Shown: in pieces, positions 24,457-33,684 of the stretch
How the letters are laid out: every line of letters begins with the position of its first letter
Position numbering within the stretch: the stretch's first letter is position 1
Assembly: GCA_963667675.1 (NCBI GenBank)
Contig: OY763929.1
Coordinates: 248,001-312,000, forward strand
DNA length: 64,000 nt
Source: G963667675 sp963667675
Lineage (GTDB): Bacteria > Chloroflexota > Dehalococcoidia > Lucifugimonadales > UBA3495
Direction: 5' to 3'
Translations under genes and position numbers: made by a program
Notes under the pieces: model-generated
Database searches by the model: none
Seen by the model: the letters and a program-made list of their open reading frames with translations, nothing else
What the model was told of the DNA's origin: nothing

Positions 24457-24765
24457 ATGCTGGAGCACATGGGGATACGGTGGGGATACGTCTTTCTACA
24501 TGGCGCGGCCTACTTGGACGGCGAGGAAATCAAGGACTTGATGGTCCAGGCGGTGGAGATGTACCTGGCCGGGGATGATGAACGGGAGATCAAGAGCGCC
24601 GGATTCGATGGCAAGCTGTACACGGAAAGGAAGTATGAGGTGATCGGGGCGCTGGGCGGGCAGCGATTCGACGCGAAATTGGAGACATCGCAAGGGGAGG
24701 ACCAGGCGGCGTTTTTGGTCAGCGAGCAGTCGCGGGGGATGGGGTCGTTTATTTCGAGGAATTAG
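24457..24765 (+). CDS. Small hypothetical protein
   Basis: Not recognised. 102 residues, soluble, beginning MLEHMGIRWGYVFLHGAAYL, with a middle acidic segment and a strand-rich second half (KLYTERKYEVIGALGGQRF). A TAG 18 bases upstream of the ATG fixes the start; AGGAG is about 12 bases away, a loose spacing. It is divergent from the predicted selenoprotein gene with about 200 bases between starts, so the two may share a regulatory region. Confidence 0.5.
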   Translation: MLEHMGIRWGYVFLHGAAYLDGEEIKDLMVQAVEMYLAGDDEREIKSAGFDGKLYTERKYEVIGALGGQRFDAKLETSQGEDQAAFLVSEQSRGMGSFISRN

Positions 24766-24892
24766 GGGCGGGGAGCCTTTGCGCGACGCTCAGGACGGGA
24801 CCAGGCACCTGGGCGGTGAGGGCAGATTTGAGGGGATGGTTTAGCACAACGGCGGCTGTCCGTTCCCCCTTCGAGAACCTCAGCAACTGTCT

Positions 24893-25828
24893 TTAATGCC
24901 AAGAAGATTGAGGGATAGGGCTCCAGTGGCGATTGTGCTTGACCATGACGTTGAGTATGGTGAGCAGCTTGCGCATGCAGGCCGTAAGGGCCACTTTCTT
25001 GGGTTTGCCGGCGTCACACAGCCGCTGGTAGAAGTCCCGCATGACCGGATTGTACCGGGTGGCCACCAAGGTCGCCATGTAGAGTGCAGCCCGCACCTGA
25101 CTGCGCCCTCCCCATACCTGGCGTTTACCCCTCAGGGCGCCGCTGTCCCGGTTGAAGGGCGCCACGCCCACCAGAGCGGCGATCTCACCGCGGTTCAAGG
25201 CGCCCAGTTCGGGCAGGTCGGACAAGAGAGTCATGGATAGGACCGGCCCCACACCTGGAGTGCTTCTAAGCAATTGGTCTTTGTCCTTCCACATGGGGGA
25301 AGAACTGATGAAGTCTCCCAAGTCCTGGTCCAGACCCTTCAGGTTCTCTTCCAACCAAAGGATGTGGTCTTGGACCGTGGGGCGTATACGCTTGGTGGCA
25401 GTTTTGAACCGGTTTCTCTCTGAGGTGATCATTTCCACCAGTTGGCGCCTTCGGGCGACCAGAGCCTTTAGTTCCTGGGCGTCGGGGCCTGGCAGGGGTC
25501 TGGGGGCCGGACGCATGGCGTGGGCGTCCAGGGCATCGGTTTTGGCCAGTTTCCCGCCAGCGCGGGCGAAGTCCCGCGCCTGCCGGGGATTGACTACCGC
25601 TATAGCCAGTTGGGAGCTGGCCAATTCTGCCGCCAGGGCCATTTCCATTCCACCGGTGGCTTCCAGCACCACCAATTGGGGCGCCAATTTCCCAAGACGT
25701 TTCACCAGCCGGCTGATCCCCCGAGAGTCGTGGGAGACCTGCCAAGCCTCACCGGTAGGCCGCACCGCCACATCCAAGCGGTCCTTGGAAACATCGATGC
25801 CAACAAACAACAAGGATTCTTGGTTCAT
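24893..25828 (-). mobile_element. IS110 family transposase
   Basis: 311 residues. The N-terminal RuvC-like DEDD domain reads FVGIDVSKDRLDV, LEATGG and KTDALDAH; the C-terminal Transposase_20 domain has LRSTPGVGPVLSMTLLSDL, and the conserved Ser lies in FNRDSG. GGAGGTG precedes the ATG at 25828. Compared with the usual DA..LARF....RPxPRPLP of the family as I recall it, seven to nine residues are missing between DAHAM and RPAPRPLP, so this copy may be inactive. IS110 elements lack clear inverted repeats, and I could not fix the element ends. Confidence 0.9.
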
Positions 25829-26045
25829 ACATCCACCTCCTCCAAAGATGTCTCTCCCTAACTCTGACCCATCCTTGCATAATTCGGGCTCCACTGCCCG
25901 GTCAACTGTTCGGGCTCCGAGTAGGCAGGACGTGACGACCCTGCTGAGGTACGGTCTTCCGACCTGGGACGAAACGGTCTGCCACGTCCATGTTTAAGAT
26001 ACAAGGACGAACGGACAGCCTAGTCGCAGGTACAAGAGACGCGCT

Positions 26046-26067
26046 GGGGCGAAAGATTTTTCGCCCC
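26046..26067. repeat. GGGGCGAAA-GATT-TTTCGCCCC hairpin repeat, copy 2
   Basis: Same core as 12720-12747, 9-bp perfect stem, flanked on the right by TAC as in copy 1. Confidence 0.8.
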
Positions 26068-26125
26068 TACCGGTTGCAGGCGTAAGGTGTTGGGGAGTCG
26101 GGATGGTGCCCATAAACAGGGGGCC

Positions 26126-26151
26126 AGATTCCCGCCTGCGCGGGAATGACG
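26126..26151. repeat. ATTCCCGC..GCGGGAAT palindromic repeat, copy 2
   Basis: AGATTCCCGCC-TGC-GCGGGAATGACG, followed like copy 3 by GGTTGGGGG. Confidence 0.8.
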
Positions 26152-26178
26152 GGTTGGGGGGCGGGGGCCGGCGTTGCC

Positions 26179-26204
26179 AGGGCGACCACAAGGGTCGCCC
26201 CTAC
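26179..26204. repeat. GGGCGACC..GGTCGCCCCTAC repeat
   Basis: AGGGCGACC (26179-26187) pairs with GGTCGCCCCT after ACAAG. This short inverted repeat is common between genes in many bacteria. Confidence 0.7.
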
Positions 26205-26398
26205 GACAGGCCCAAGGCGAACGGACAGCCTAACTTCCGGGCATGTAGGAGGGTGTGGGGCAGTGCAGGCTCCTGGAGTCACCGTTTACAAGGGGGCCGC
26301 CGTGTGTGAAAATTGCCTGTAGGGGCACTGACAAGGGCAAAGCTGAGGGCAGGGGCGAGTACACTGTCTGGTAGCGACCGTATATTGGAGGTATAAGC

Positions 26399-28351
26399 AT
26401 GGCAGAGAACGGTGGCGGTATTGAAGCGCTTCTGCAAGAAGACCGGTCTTTTCCGCCGCCCGATGCCTTTCGAGAGCGGGCCAACATAGCCGATCACAAG
26501 GTGTACGAGGAAGCACTAAGGGACCCGGAGGGGTTCTGGGCCAAGCTGGCCGAAGAGCTTCACTGGTTCAAGAAGTGGGACAAGGTGCTGGATTGGGACC
26601 CGCCTTACGCCAAGTGGTTCGAGGGCGGCAAGCTCAATGTCTCCTATAACTGCATAGACAGGCACCTGGCCGCGGGGCGGCGCAACAAGGCCGCCCTGAT
26701 TTGGGAGGGAGAGCCCGGCGACTGGAAGGTCTACACCTACGGTGACCTTTACCGGGAGGTGTGCCGCTTCGCCAACGGGCTGAAGAGCCTGGGGGTCCAG
26801 AAGGGCGACCGGGTGACCATCTATCTGCCCATGGTGCCGGAATTGCCGATAGCGATGCTGGCCTGCGCCCGCATCGGCGCTCCCCACAGCGTAATCTTCG
26901 GCGGCTTCAGCGCGGAGTCTATCCGGGACAGGCTGAACGACTCCCAGTCCAAAGTGGTAATCACCGCGGACGGCGGCTACCGCCGGGGCGGCATCGTGCC
27001 GCTCAAGCAGAACGCCGACGAGGCGTTGACCGAGTCCCCAAGCGTAGAGCGGGTGGTGGTGCTGCGCCGGACCGAACACGCCGACGACCGGATGGTTCAA
27101 GACCGGGACGTGTGGTGGCACGACCTGGTAGCGGACCAGCCCATGACCTGCGAGCCCGAGCATATGGACAGCGAAGACATGCTGTACATGCTGTACACCA
27201 GCGGGACCACGGGCAAGCCCAAGGGGATAGTCCACACCACCGCGGGATACCTGCTGGGGACTTATATAACCTCGAAGTGGATATTCGACCTGAAGGACGA
27301 CGACGTTTACTGGTGCACCGCCGACATAGGGTGGGTCACCGGGCACAGCTACATCGTTTACGGGCCGCTGGCCAACGGGGCCACGTCGGTGATGTACGAA
27401 GGCTCGCCGGACTATCCAGATTTGGACCGTTTCTGGGCCATAGTGGCCAAGTACGCGGTCAGCATCGTGTACACGGCCCCCACCGCCATCCGCACGTTCA
27501 TGCGATGGGGCGAGGAGTACCCGCAGCGTCACGACCTTTCGTCCATCCGGCTGCTGGGATCGGTGGGGGAACCCATCAACCCGGAAGCGTGGATGTGGTA
27601 CTGGACGCATATCGGCGGAGGACGCTGCCCGGTGGTGGATACCTGGTGGCAGACGGAGACGGGCATGATCTTGATTGCCCCGCTGCCGGGAATCACCACG
27701 CTGAAGCCAGGCTCGGCCACACGTCCTTTCCCGGGGATCCAGGCGGAGATAGTGGACGAGGCGGGCAACACGGTGGGGCCGGGGGGTGGCGGCTACCTGA
27801 CGATAAAGCGTCCGTGGCCGTCGATGCTGCGGAACATCTACGGGGACCCGCAGAGGTTCGTGGAGCAGTACTGGTCACGCTATCCCAGCATTTACTTCAC
27901 GTCGGACGGGGCGAAAATCGATCAGGACGGCGATTTCTGGCTGCTGGGCAGGGTAGACGACGTGATAAACGTGTCGGCCCACCGGATAAGCACCATGGAG
28001 GTGGAGAGCGCGCTAGTGGACAATCCCAAGGTGGCGGAAGCGGCGTGCATCGGCAAGTCCCACGAAATCAAGGGGCAGGCCATCGTCGGATTCGTAACGT
28101 TGAAGAACCAGGTAGCGGGGTCGGACGAGGTGGTCGCCGAGCTCAAGCAGCACGTGTCGGCGAAAATCGGGGCCATGGCCCGGCCGGACGACATTTATTT
28201 CGCCGCAGAGCTGCCCAAGACCCGCAGCGGCAAAATCATGCGGCGTCTGCTGCGGGACGTGGCCGAGGGGCGGGCGTTGGGCGACACGACGACGCTGGCC
28301 GACCCGGCGGTTGTGGAGTCGCTGAAAGAGCAGTACGGGGACGACGAGTAG
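26399..28351 (+). CDS. acs: Acetyl-CoA synthetase
   Basis: 650 residues, normal Acs length. N-terminal Acs domain (HWFKKWDKVLDWDPPYAKWF), AMP-binding motif YTSGTTGKPKG, then WVTGHSYIVYGPL, the adenine site DTWWQTETGM, hinge LLGRVDDVINVSAHR, and C-terminal KTRSGKIMRR whose Lys is the acetylation-controlled catalytic residue. It activates acetate to acetyl-CoA with ATP. GGAGG lies 9 bases before the ATG. Stands alone, preceded by a repeat region and followed by a lower-GC defence gene. Confidence 0.96.
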   Translation: MAENGGGIEALLQEDRSFPPPDAFRERANIADHKVYEEALRDPEGFWAKLAEELHWFKKWDKVLDWDPPYAKWFEGGKLNVSYNCIDRHLAAGRRNKAALIWEGEPGDWKVYTYGDLYREVCRFANGLKSLGVQKGDRVTIYLPMVPELPIAMLACARIGAPHSVIFGGFSAESIRDRLNDSQSKVVITADGGYRRGGIVPLKQNADEALTESPSVERVVVLRRTEHADDRMVQDRDVWWHDLVADQPMTCEPEHMDSEDMLYMLYTSGTTGKPKGIVHTTAGYLLGTYITSKWIFDLKDDDVYWCTADIGWVTGHSYIVYGPLANGATSVMYEGSPDYPDLDRFWAIVAKYAVSIVYTAPTAIRTFMRWGEEYPQRHDLSSIRLLGSVGEPINPEAWMWYWTHIGGGRCPVVDTWWQTETGMILIAPLPGITTLKPGSATRPFPGIQAEIVDEAGNTVGPGGGGYLTIKRPWPSMLRNIYGDPQRFVEQYWSRYPSIYFTSDGAKIDQDGDFWLLGRVDDVINVSAHRISTMEVESALVDNPKVAEAACIGKSHEIKGQAIVGFVTLKNQVAGSDEVVAELKQHVSAKIGAMARPDDIYFAAELPKTRSGKIMRRLLRDVAEGRALGDTTTLADPAVVESLKEQYGDDE

Positions 28352-28384
28352 GTGGCGCAGTGGTCTAATCGCTAGGATCTGGTA

Positions 28385-30097
28385 ATGCAGGCAACCGATA
28401 GAACATTTAGGGAAATCATCAACAATAGCATCGAGTTTATCGTCCCAGTCTTTCAGCGAGACTATAAGTGGGGACCCAAAGAGTGGCAACGTCTGTGGGG
28501 GGATGTCAATCGCGCCGGTTCTGGGAACCCCCACGCCGGACACTTCCTTGGTTCTCTCGTCCAGATTGATACAGGGAATACCACACCAGCTCTTAGCAGT
28601 TGGCTAGTCATTGACGGCCAGCAAAGGTTAGCCACCTTGACACTTCTCTTGTCAGCGCTCCGAGATCACATTGAGGCCGCCGGTTGGGATGGGGAAGGAA
28701 CTGATCTGACGGTCGAATCGCTGAATGACTTGTTCCTCAGGAACCGGCACGCTAGAGGGGATGCAAGGTACAAGCTGTCCCTCAGACGCGCCGACAACGC
28801 TACGCTCCATGCCATAGTCGACGGTCAAGACCTAGGCAATATCGATGGCAGTCTATCGGAGCAAGTAGCGGACGCCTACAAATATTTTGTGGGGCAGTTA
28901 CCAAGTTGCGACCCTGCCGCACTCTACAATAGCATCGCCTCGCTGCGAATTGTGGAGGTCACCCTAAAACGCGACTACGATGATCCGCAGTTCATTTTCG
29001 AGAGCCTCAACAACACCGGCGTAGACCTGTCTCCGGGCGACATGGTGCGCAATTATCTCCTAATGGGCCTTGAGGAACAAGAACAAACCAGGTTATACAC
29101 GGAATACTGGAGGATCATCGAAGGGTACTTCAGGGATCCAGGCGGCCAGCTGAACGATGACGGGTTCAACTCGTTCCTGCAAAACTACCTCGCTCTCAAA
29201 CGAAGGGAGCAACGGCCTATTCCTGAGAACCTCCTCTACGAAGAGTTCAAGAACTACAAAGAGAAGATCCAAGGGGAGACCAACCTCGAGCAATTGCTAG
29301 CGGATGTCAGGCGGTTTGCGGGGTATTTCGCTGCCTTCCGGGGCCGTCAACTGATTCCGTCCCAGAAGCTTGCCGATGCAATGCTTTACGTGCGCCGCCG
29401 CGGAACTACGCCAACGACCCTTGTAATGAGACTCTGGGACTGTTACGACCGCCAGCATACGCTCACGGAAGAGGATTTCATACAGGCGTTGGTACTCATC
29501 GAGAGCTATCTATTACGTCGGGCCGTCATGGGATTTCAGACCCGGTGGAGCAGCTACTGGAGCAAATTTGCCGACATGGCTCGCAACATAGACCAATCGC
29601 CTATTGAGACGATAAAGTGGTCCCTTCGAAGTCAGGCGGAATGGTATTGGCCGTGGCGATTCCCTGGCGATGTAGAATTTGCCAAAGCACTCCGCGAAAG
29701 GGATATCTATGAACTTGGCCTAATCTGCAATCGTATACTGGAGCGGTTGGAAGAGAGCTTTGAGAGTAAAGAGGAAGTCTCCACCAGCAAACTCCAGATC
29801 GAACATATCATGCCTCAGACTTTAAACAAAGAATGGAGGGATATGCTCGGCGAGGATTGGGAACAGGTTCATTCCGATTGGCTACATCGGCTAGGGAACC
29901 TTACATTGACAGGTTACAACCCCGAGATGTCGAACTATTCCTTCACGAAGAAGAAGTCTTTTTACAACGAAAATCCGCTACGCCTCACCCAGTTCGTCCG
30001 GGAACAGCCGGTGTGGACTGCGGTTGAGATGGAAAAGCGGGGCAAGCAGTTGGCTGAGCGGGCGCTGAAGATATGGCCGTATCCCGATGTAAGTTAG
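28385..30097 (+). CDS. DUF262-DUF1524 protein (GmrSD-like type IV restriction enzyme)
   Basis: 570 residues. The N-terminal DUF262 (ParB-like NTPase) has VFQRDYKW and IDGQQRLATL; the C-terminal DUF1524 His-Me/HNH nuclease has IEHIMPQ (about residues 472-478), HRLGNLTLTGYN (about 501-512) and SFTKKKSFY. One chain carrying both parts is the GmrSD architecture, enzymes that cut modified phage DNA using NTP. Base and codon use is more AT-rich than the flanking acs gene, suggesting acquired DNA. It starts 33 bases after acs. Which modification it senses is unknown. Confidence 0.85.
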   Translation: MQATDRTFREIINNSIEFIVPVFQRDYKWGPKEWQRLWGDVNRAGSGNPHAGHFLGSLVQIDTGNTTPALSSWLVIDGQQRLATLTLLLSALRDHIEAAGWDGEGTDLTVESLNDLFLRNRHARGDARYKLSLRRADNATLHAIVDGQDLGNIDGSLSEQVADAYKYFVGQLPSCDPAALYNSIASLRIVEVTLKRDYDDPQFIFESLNNTGVDLSPGDMVRNYLLMGLEEQEQTRLYTEYWRIIEGYFRDPGGQLNDDGFNSFLQNYLALKRREQRPIPENLLYEEFKNYKEKIQGETNLEQLLADVRRFAGYFAAFRGRQLIPSQKLADAMLYVRRRGTTPTTLVMRLWDCYDRQHTLTEEDFIQALVLIESYLLRRAVMGFQTRWSSYWSKFADMARNIDQSPIETIKWSLRSQAEWYWPWRFPGDVEFAKALRERDIYELGLICNRILERLEESFESKEEVSTSKLQIEHIMPQTLNKEWRDMLGEDWEQVHSDWLHRLGNLTLTGYNPEMSNYSFTKKKSFYNENPLRLTQFVREQPVWTAVEMEKRGKQLAERALKIWPYPDVS

Positions 30098-30179
30098 ACA
30101 CAATCGTGTAGCGGCGCACATCAGTGCTCCCTGACCCAAACGAAACTCAGCCGCAAGGAATTTAACGGAGAGTTCACCA

Positions 30180-30590
30180 ATGACAACAGCACCCGCCCCC
30201 GACCCGGAAGCTACCCGGAACCATGTTGCTCATTGCCGGCAGTATATGGAAAACGCCCTGGAGGCTTTGAGAAACAACGACCCCGGGAAGGCCGGAGAAC
30301 TGATTTGGGGCAGCATTACCCAAGCCGTACATGCCGTTGATGCTTGGCGCGGACCAGTGATTGGCGACCACCGGGGGTTGCTTAACTTTGCCACGCGGAT
30401 TGGCCGGGAGATTAACGCCCCCTATTTCCCGAACAATTTTGCGTCTGCGAAAGGCCTTCACGATAACTTCTATCACCCTGTAATCGAAATGGAAGACGTT
30501 GAAAATTTGCTGCCAGGCATTCAGCGGGCTATCGAGCAGATTCTGGCTCTGCTACCCAACGAGGTCGGCAACGGCGCAACGCCGAAGTAG
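30180..30590 (+). CDS. HEPN/PaREP1-like small protein
   Basis: 136 residues, all-helical. The run GKAGELIWGSITQAVHAVDA and the later HRGLLNFATRI resemble PaREP1/HEPN-type proteins, a fold shared by RNases and by nucleotidyltransferase partners in toxin-antitoxin pairs. The catalytic R-x4-6-H is not obvious, so an enzymatic role is uncertain. No nucleotidyltransferase gene is adjacent. It follows the GmrSD-like gene by 82 bases on the same strand and shares its lower GC, so it may belong to the same island. Confidence 0.5.
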   Translation: MTTAPAPDPEATRNHVAHCRQYMENALEALRNNDPGKAGELIWGSITQAVHAVDAWRGPVIGDHRGLLNFATRIGREINAPYFPNNFASAKGLHDNFYHPVIEMEDVENLLPGIQRAIEQILALLPNEVGNGATPK

Positions 30591-30704
30591 GCCTATAATG
30601 TGCGCAATAGAACCATTGGCAGAGTCCGTCGTATGCTCTTGCAGCGGGTGAGAAACCGAAGAAAAGAAGCAGGATTAAAATGCTGGTGATGGAGTACGCA
30701 TAGT

Positions 30705-32756
30705 ATGGCAACCTATAGCAAGCACGAGGCCCAGGAATGGGCCTGGGAGAACCTGAAGGGGCAGTGGACGACCCTGATCACCCCGTTTACGCAGGACAAC
30801 CGCGTAGACGAGGAGGGGCTGAGGCGCAACATCCGGCACGTCCGCAAGCTGGGCACCCGGGGCGCCGGGTGCACCTGGGGCATGGGGGAGTTCTGGAGCC
30901 TGACCCATGACGAGCGAACGCAGATCATGGACGTCCTGGCCGATGAGGCAAGGGACGGATGGCCCATCGGCGCCCACGTGACCCATACTTCGGCACCGGA
31001 GATGCTGTCGCTGGCCCGGCACGCCGAAACGGCGGGCTTCGACGTTTTGATAGTCGCCCCGCCCTACATGGTAACCAAGACCGAAGAGCAGGTCATCGAA
31101 TATGTCCAACTGCTGGCCGAGAACAGCAACCTGGCGATAATGTTCTACAACTCGCCACAGTTCGGCATCGTGATGAGTCCTTCGGGGCTGGAGCGGCTGT
31201 GCCGGATACCCAACGTGGTGGGACTGAAGGAAGCCAGCTTCAACCAGCAACTGTCCATTGAGACGCACCTGTCGCTGGGCAAGGACTACGTAATCAGCAC
31301 CCCGGACGAGTGGATATTCTGGAAGGGCAAGGAGCTTGGCTTCCAGCAACAGGTGATGTTTTCCAATACGTCGGACTGGCGGTTCGACACTCCGGAGTGC
31401 AACAACTACGTGCAGTTCGTGGAGCGGGCCACGCAAGGGGACCTGGACGAGCAGTTCTACGAGACCCACCTGCGGCGGCTGAAGGAGCTTTCCGACACCT
31501 GGTGGACCAGGACGGTGAACAAGTACAACGGCGCGCTGCCGGTGTCGATGGTCAAGTACTGGGGCGAGTTGATGGGAATGACGGGTGGGCCGGTGAGGCC
31601 GCCGCTGGCCGAGCTTACGCTGCAGGAAAAGCAGACACTGCGGGAGGAACTAGATCCCCTGAAGCCCAAGGCGCCGGTTCCTGCGGTGGCAGCAGTCCCC
31701 AATCCGCGGGTTGCTTGGCTTACCGGGAACAACAGCTTCTTTTCCGGGATGCTATTGATGGTCAGCGTCCAGAACGTGGCCGAGGCATTGGAAGCGGAAC
31801 GGGGCGGAGCGGACGTGGTGGACATCAAGAACCTGCAAGAAGCCCTGGTGGGGTCTGGCCATCCCTCGGTGGTCAGAGAGGTGAAGGGGCAGATTCCGCC
31901 GGAGAAGCACGTGAGCGTGACGCTGGGCGTAGTGCCCAGCCAGCCGGGCACGGTGGCCATGGCTGCGTACGCCGCGGCAGCCCTGGACGCCACGTCGGTA
32001 AAGGTGGGGTTCTGCCAGACCGACTACGAGACGGCGGTGGAGACCCTGCGCCAGTCACGGCGGGCTATGGAGGGCTTCAACACCAAGCTGATAGGCTCGC
32101 TGTTTGCCGACAACCACCTGTACAACGGGTTGGACCCGCTGTGCATGGTGCAGCTGGCCAATGAGGGGGAGTGCGACGGGTTCTTGATAGACACCCTGAG
32201 CAAGGACGGCCGGAACCTGTTCGATTTCATTCCCGAGGCCAAGCTGAAAGAGATCGTGCTGGAAGGCAAGGAGTTGGGGCTCAGCACGTCGCTTTCGGGG
32301 CATCTGAAAATTTCAGACCTGGACGAACTGGCCCGGATCAACCCGGACATCGTAGGGGTGCGCGGGGCCGTGTGCAGCCAGGGGGAGCGGGACCGGGCGG
32401 TGGCCTGGGAGGCGGTGGCGGAGTTCAAGCGGCAGTTGGACATGAGGAAGAGCGGTGAAGTGGCGGTGCACGCCGACCAGCCCACGGTATCGGGGAACGG
32501 AACTGGGAACGGCAGCAGCGGCTGGGTGATCATCGACGGCCGGGGCAAGAGCTGCGCGGGGGTTATTGCCGCGCTTTCTTACCAACTACAAGGGGACAAC
32601 CGGTCGATTGTTGAGGCCATCCTGGCGGATGCCCTGAACATATACGACGTCATAGTATGGGCGGAGAATGCGGGACATCACCTGCTGAGCCAGCGGAAGG
32701 AGACGGACGGCACGGTGAGGGTGCTGATCCAGCCCAGCGGGAACGGCCGGGGTTAG
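30705..32756 (+). CDS. Triple fusion: DapA-family aldolase + MfnB-like furan synthase + TusA-like domain
   Basis: 683 residues. Domain 1 (about 15-325) is a DapA/NAL-type TIM barrel with YNSP and the Schiff-base Lys in GLKEAS. Domain 2 (about 350-585) matches (5-formylfuran-3-yl)methyl phosphate synthase (MfnB, DUF556): GADVVDIKN with Asp373/Lys375, VKVGF with Lys433, IDTLSKDGRNLFDF with Asp496/Lys500, and DIVGVRGAVCSQGERD. As I recall M. jannaschii MfnB (Asp25, Lys27, Lys85, Asp151, Lys155), the 27-to-85 and 151-to-155 spacings are identical. Domain 3 (about 606-683) resembles TusA/SirA: IDGRGKSCAG with one Cys, WAENAGHHLLS. Pro/Ala and Gly/Ser linkers separate them. MfnB joins two glyceraldehyde-3-phosphates into a furan precursor; the pathway here is unknown. 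GGAG lies 10 bases before the ATG. The end overlaps convergent speE by 4 bases. Confidence 0.8.
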   Translation: MATYSKHEAQEWAWENLKGQWTTLITPFTQDNRVDEEGLRRNIRHVRKLGTRGAGCTWGMGEFWSLTHDERTQIMDVLADEARDGWPIGAHVTHTSAPEMLSLARHAETAGFDVLIVAPPYMVTKTEEQVIEYVQLLAENSNLAIMFYNSPQFGIVMSPSGLERLCRIPNVVGLKEASFNQQLSIETHLSLGKDYVISTPDEWIFWKGKELGFQQQVMFSNTSDWRFDTPECNNYVQFVERATQGDLDEQFYETHLRRLKELSDTWWTRTVNKYNGALPVSMVKYWGELMGMTGGPVRPPLAELTLQEKQTLREELDPLKPKAPVPAVAAVPNPRVAWLTGNNSFFSGMLLMVSVQNVAEALEAERGGADVVDIKNLQEALVGSGHPSVVREVKGQIPPEKHVSVTLGVVPSQPGTVAMAAYAAAALDATSVKVGFCQTDYETAVETLRQSRRAMEGFNTKLIGSLFADNHLYNGLDPLCMVQLANEGECDGFLIDTLSKDGRNLFDFIPEAKLKEIVLEGKELGLSTSLSGHLKISDLDELARINPDIVGVRGAVCSQGERDRAVAWEAVAEFKRQLDMRKSGEVAVHADQPTVSGNGTGNGSSGWVIIDGRGKSCAGVIAALSYQLQGDNRSIVEAILADALNIYDVIVWAENAGHHLLSQRKETDGTVRVLIQPSGNGRG

Positions 32757-33664
32757 ACCATGAACACCGGGGCGGAGTCCCGGTTGATGCGCTGCTCCTG
32801 TTGGATGCCGTCTCGCAGGAACTTGGGCAGGGCGAACATGCTCCGGTGGGACTCGCCGTCGTAGAACGTCAAGGGCTTGGATACCCGGCGAGCAATCATG
32901 TCGTCCAACTCCCCGTCCGTAAGCAGGGGAATGGGAGAATTGGAGGCCAGGGTGAATCCCCACAAGGTCCCGAACGCGGGAACGTGCACCTGGGCAGGGA
33001 CCGTATGCTGGAAGATGGTGCTCAGGGTGTTGAAGATGGCGGTGAAGCACTCCTGATAGCTCAGGAGGCCGGAGGGGCCAGACTGGGTTACGAGAATGCC
33101 ACCGGGGTTCAGCCTGGAGCGGGCAATCTCGTAGTATTCCTGGGTGTACAGCAGGAAGGCCGTTCCAGCCTCTAACGGGTCGACCAGGTCCATTATCATC
33201 ACGTCGAAGGTCTGGCCGCCGCCGGACAGGTACTGCCTGGCGTCCTGGTGGCTGAGTTCGACCCTGGGGTCGTCGAAACTGCCCTGATGATGCCGGGGCA
33301 GGAATTGGCGGCAGATTTCCACCACCTCGCGGTCCAAGTCCAGCATGACGGCGCGCTCAACGGACTTGTGGGCCAGGACCTCGCGGAGTGAAGCGCCCTC
33401 GCCTCCGCCTGCTATGAAGACGGAGCGGGGGTTGGGGTGGAGGAGCATGGCCGGGTGAACGAGGGCTTCGTGATAGATGTGCTCATCCCTCTCGGTGGAC
33501 TGGGTCTTGCCATCGAGGACCAGGCTGCGGCCGAACACGCTGGAGTCCAGGACTTCAACTTTCTGGAAGGCCGTTTTACCGGAATAGAGAACCTGCCGCA
33601 CCTGGAGCATGACAGCCAGGTTCGGGCATATTGTCTCCAAATACCATTTGCCAGATATGTCCAT
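32753..33664 (-). CDS. speE: Spermidine synthase-like aminopropyltransferase
   Basis: 303 residues. N-terminal beta domain, then IAGGGEGASLREVLAH (decarboxylated-AdoMet loop), VMLDLDREVVEICRQFLP, QDARQYL and the gatekeeping DLVDPLEAG region; the common (Y)xDSxDP is changed to MDLVDP, as in thermospermine-type enzymes, so the product could be spermidine, thermospermine or another polyamine. ATG at 33664 gives a usual N-terminus. It follows speD by 20 bases on the same strand, a two-gene polyamine operon. Confidence 0.88.
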   Translation of the reverse strand: MDISGKWYLETICPNLAVMLQVRQVLYSGKTAFQKVEVLDSSVFGRSLVLDGKTQSTERDEHIYHEALVHPAMLLHPNPRSVFIAGGGEGASLREVLAHKSVERAVMLDLDREVVEICRQFLPRHHQGSFDDPRVELSHQDARQYLSGGGQTFDVMIMDLVDPLEAGTAFLLYTQEYYEIARSRLNPGGILVTQSGPSGLLSYQECFTAIFNTLSTIFQHTVPAQVHVPAFGTLWGFTLASNSPIPLLTDGELDDMIARRVSKPLTFYDGESHRSMFALPKFLRDGIQQEQRINRDSAPVFMV

Positions 33665-33684
33665 ATTCTCGTTGGACTGACCGC

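Larger units (their letters stand above)
25829..26398. other. Repeat-rich intergenic region upstream of acs
   Basis: No gene. It holds a hairpin repeat (26046-26067), an ATTCCCGC palindrome (26126-26151), a GGCGACC..GGTCGCCCC repeat (26179-26204) and two pieces of the CGAACGGACAGCCTA tail that accompanies these repeats (26030 and 26219). GTATATT at about 26379-26385 may be the acs -10. Confidence 0.7.

Noticed and set aside
28352..28384. GTGGCGCAGTGGTCTAATCG resembles the 5' part of a tRNA (D-arm)
   Set aside because: No matching acceptor 3' strand, anticodon arm or T-arm follows; the next bases start a coding gene.
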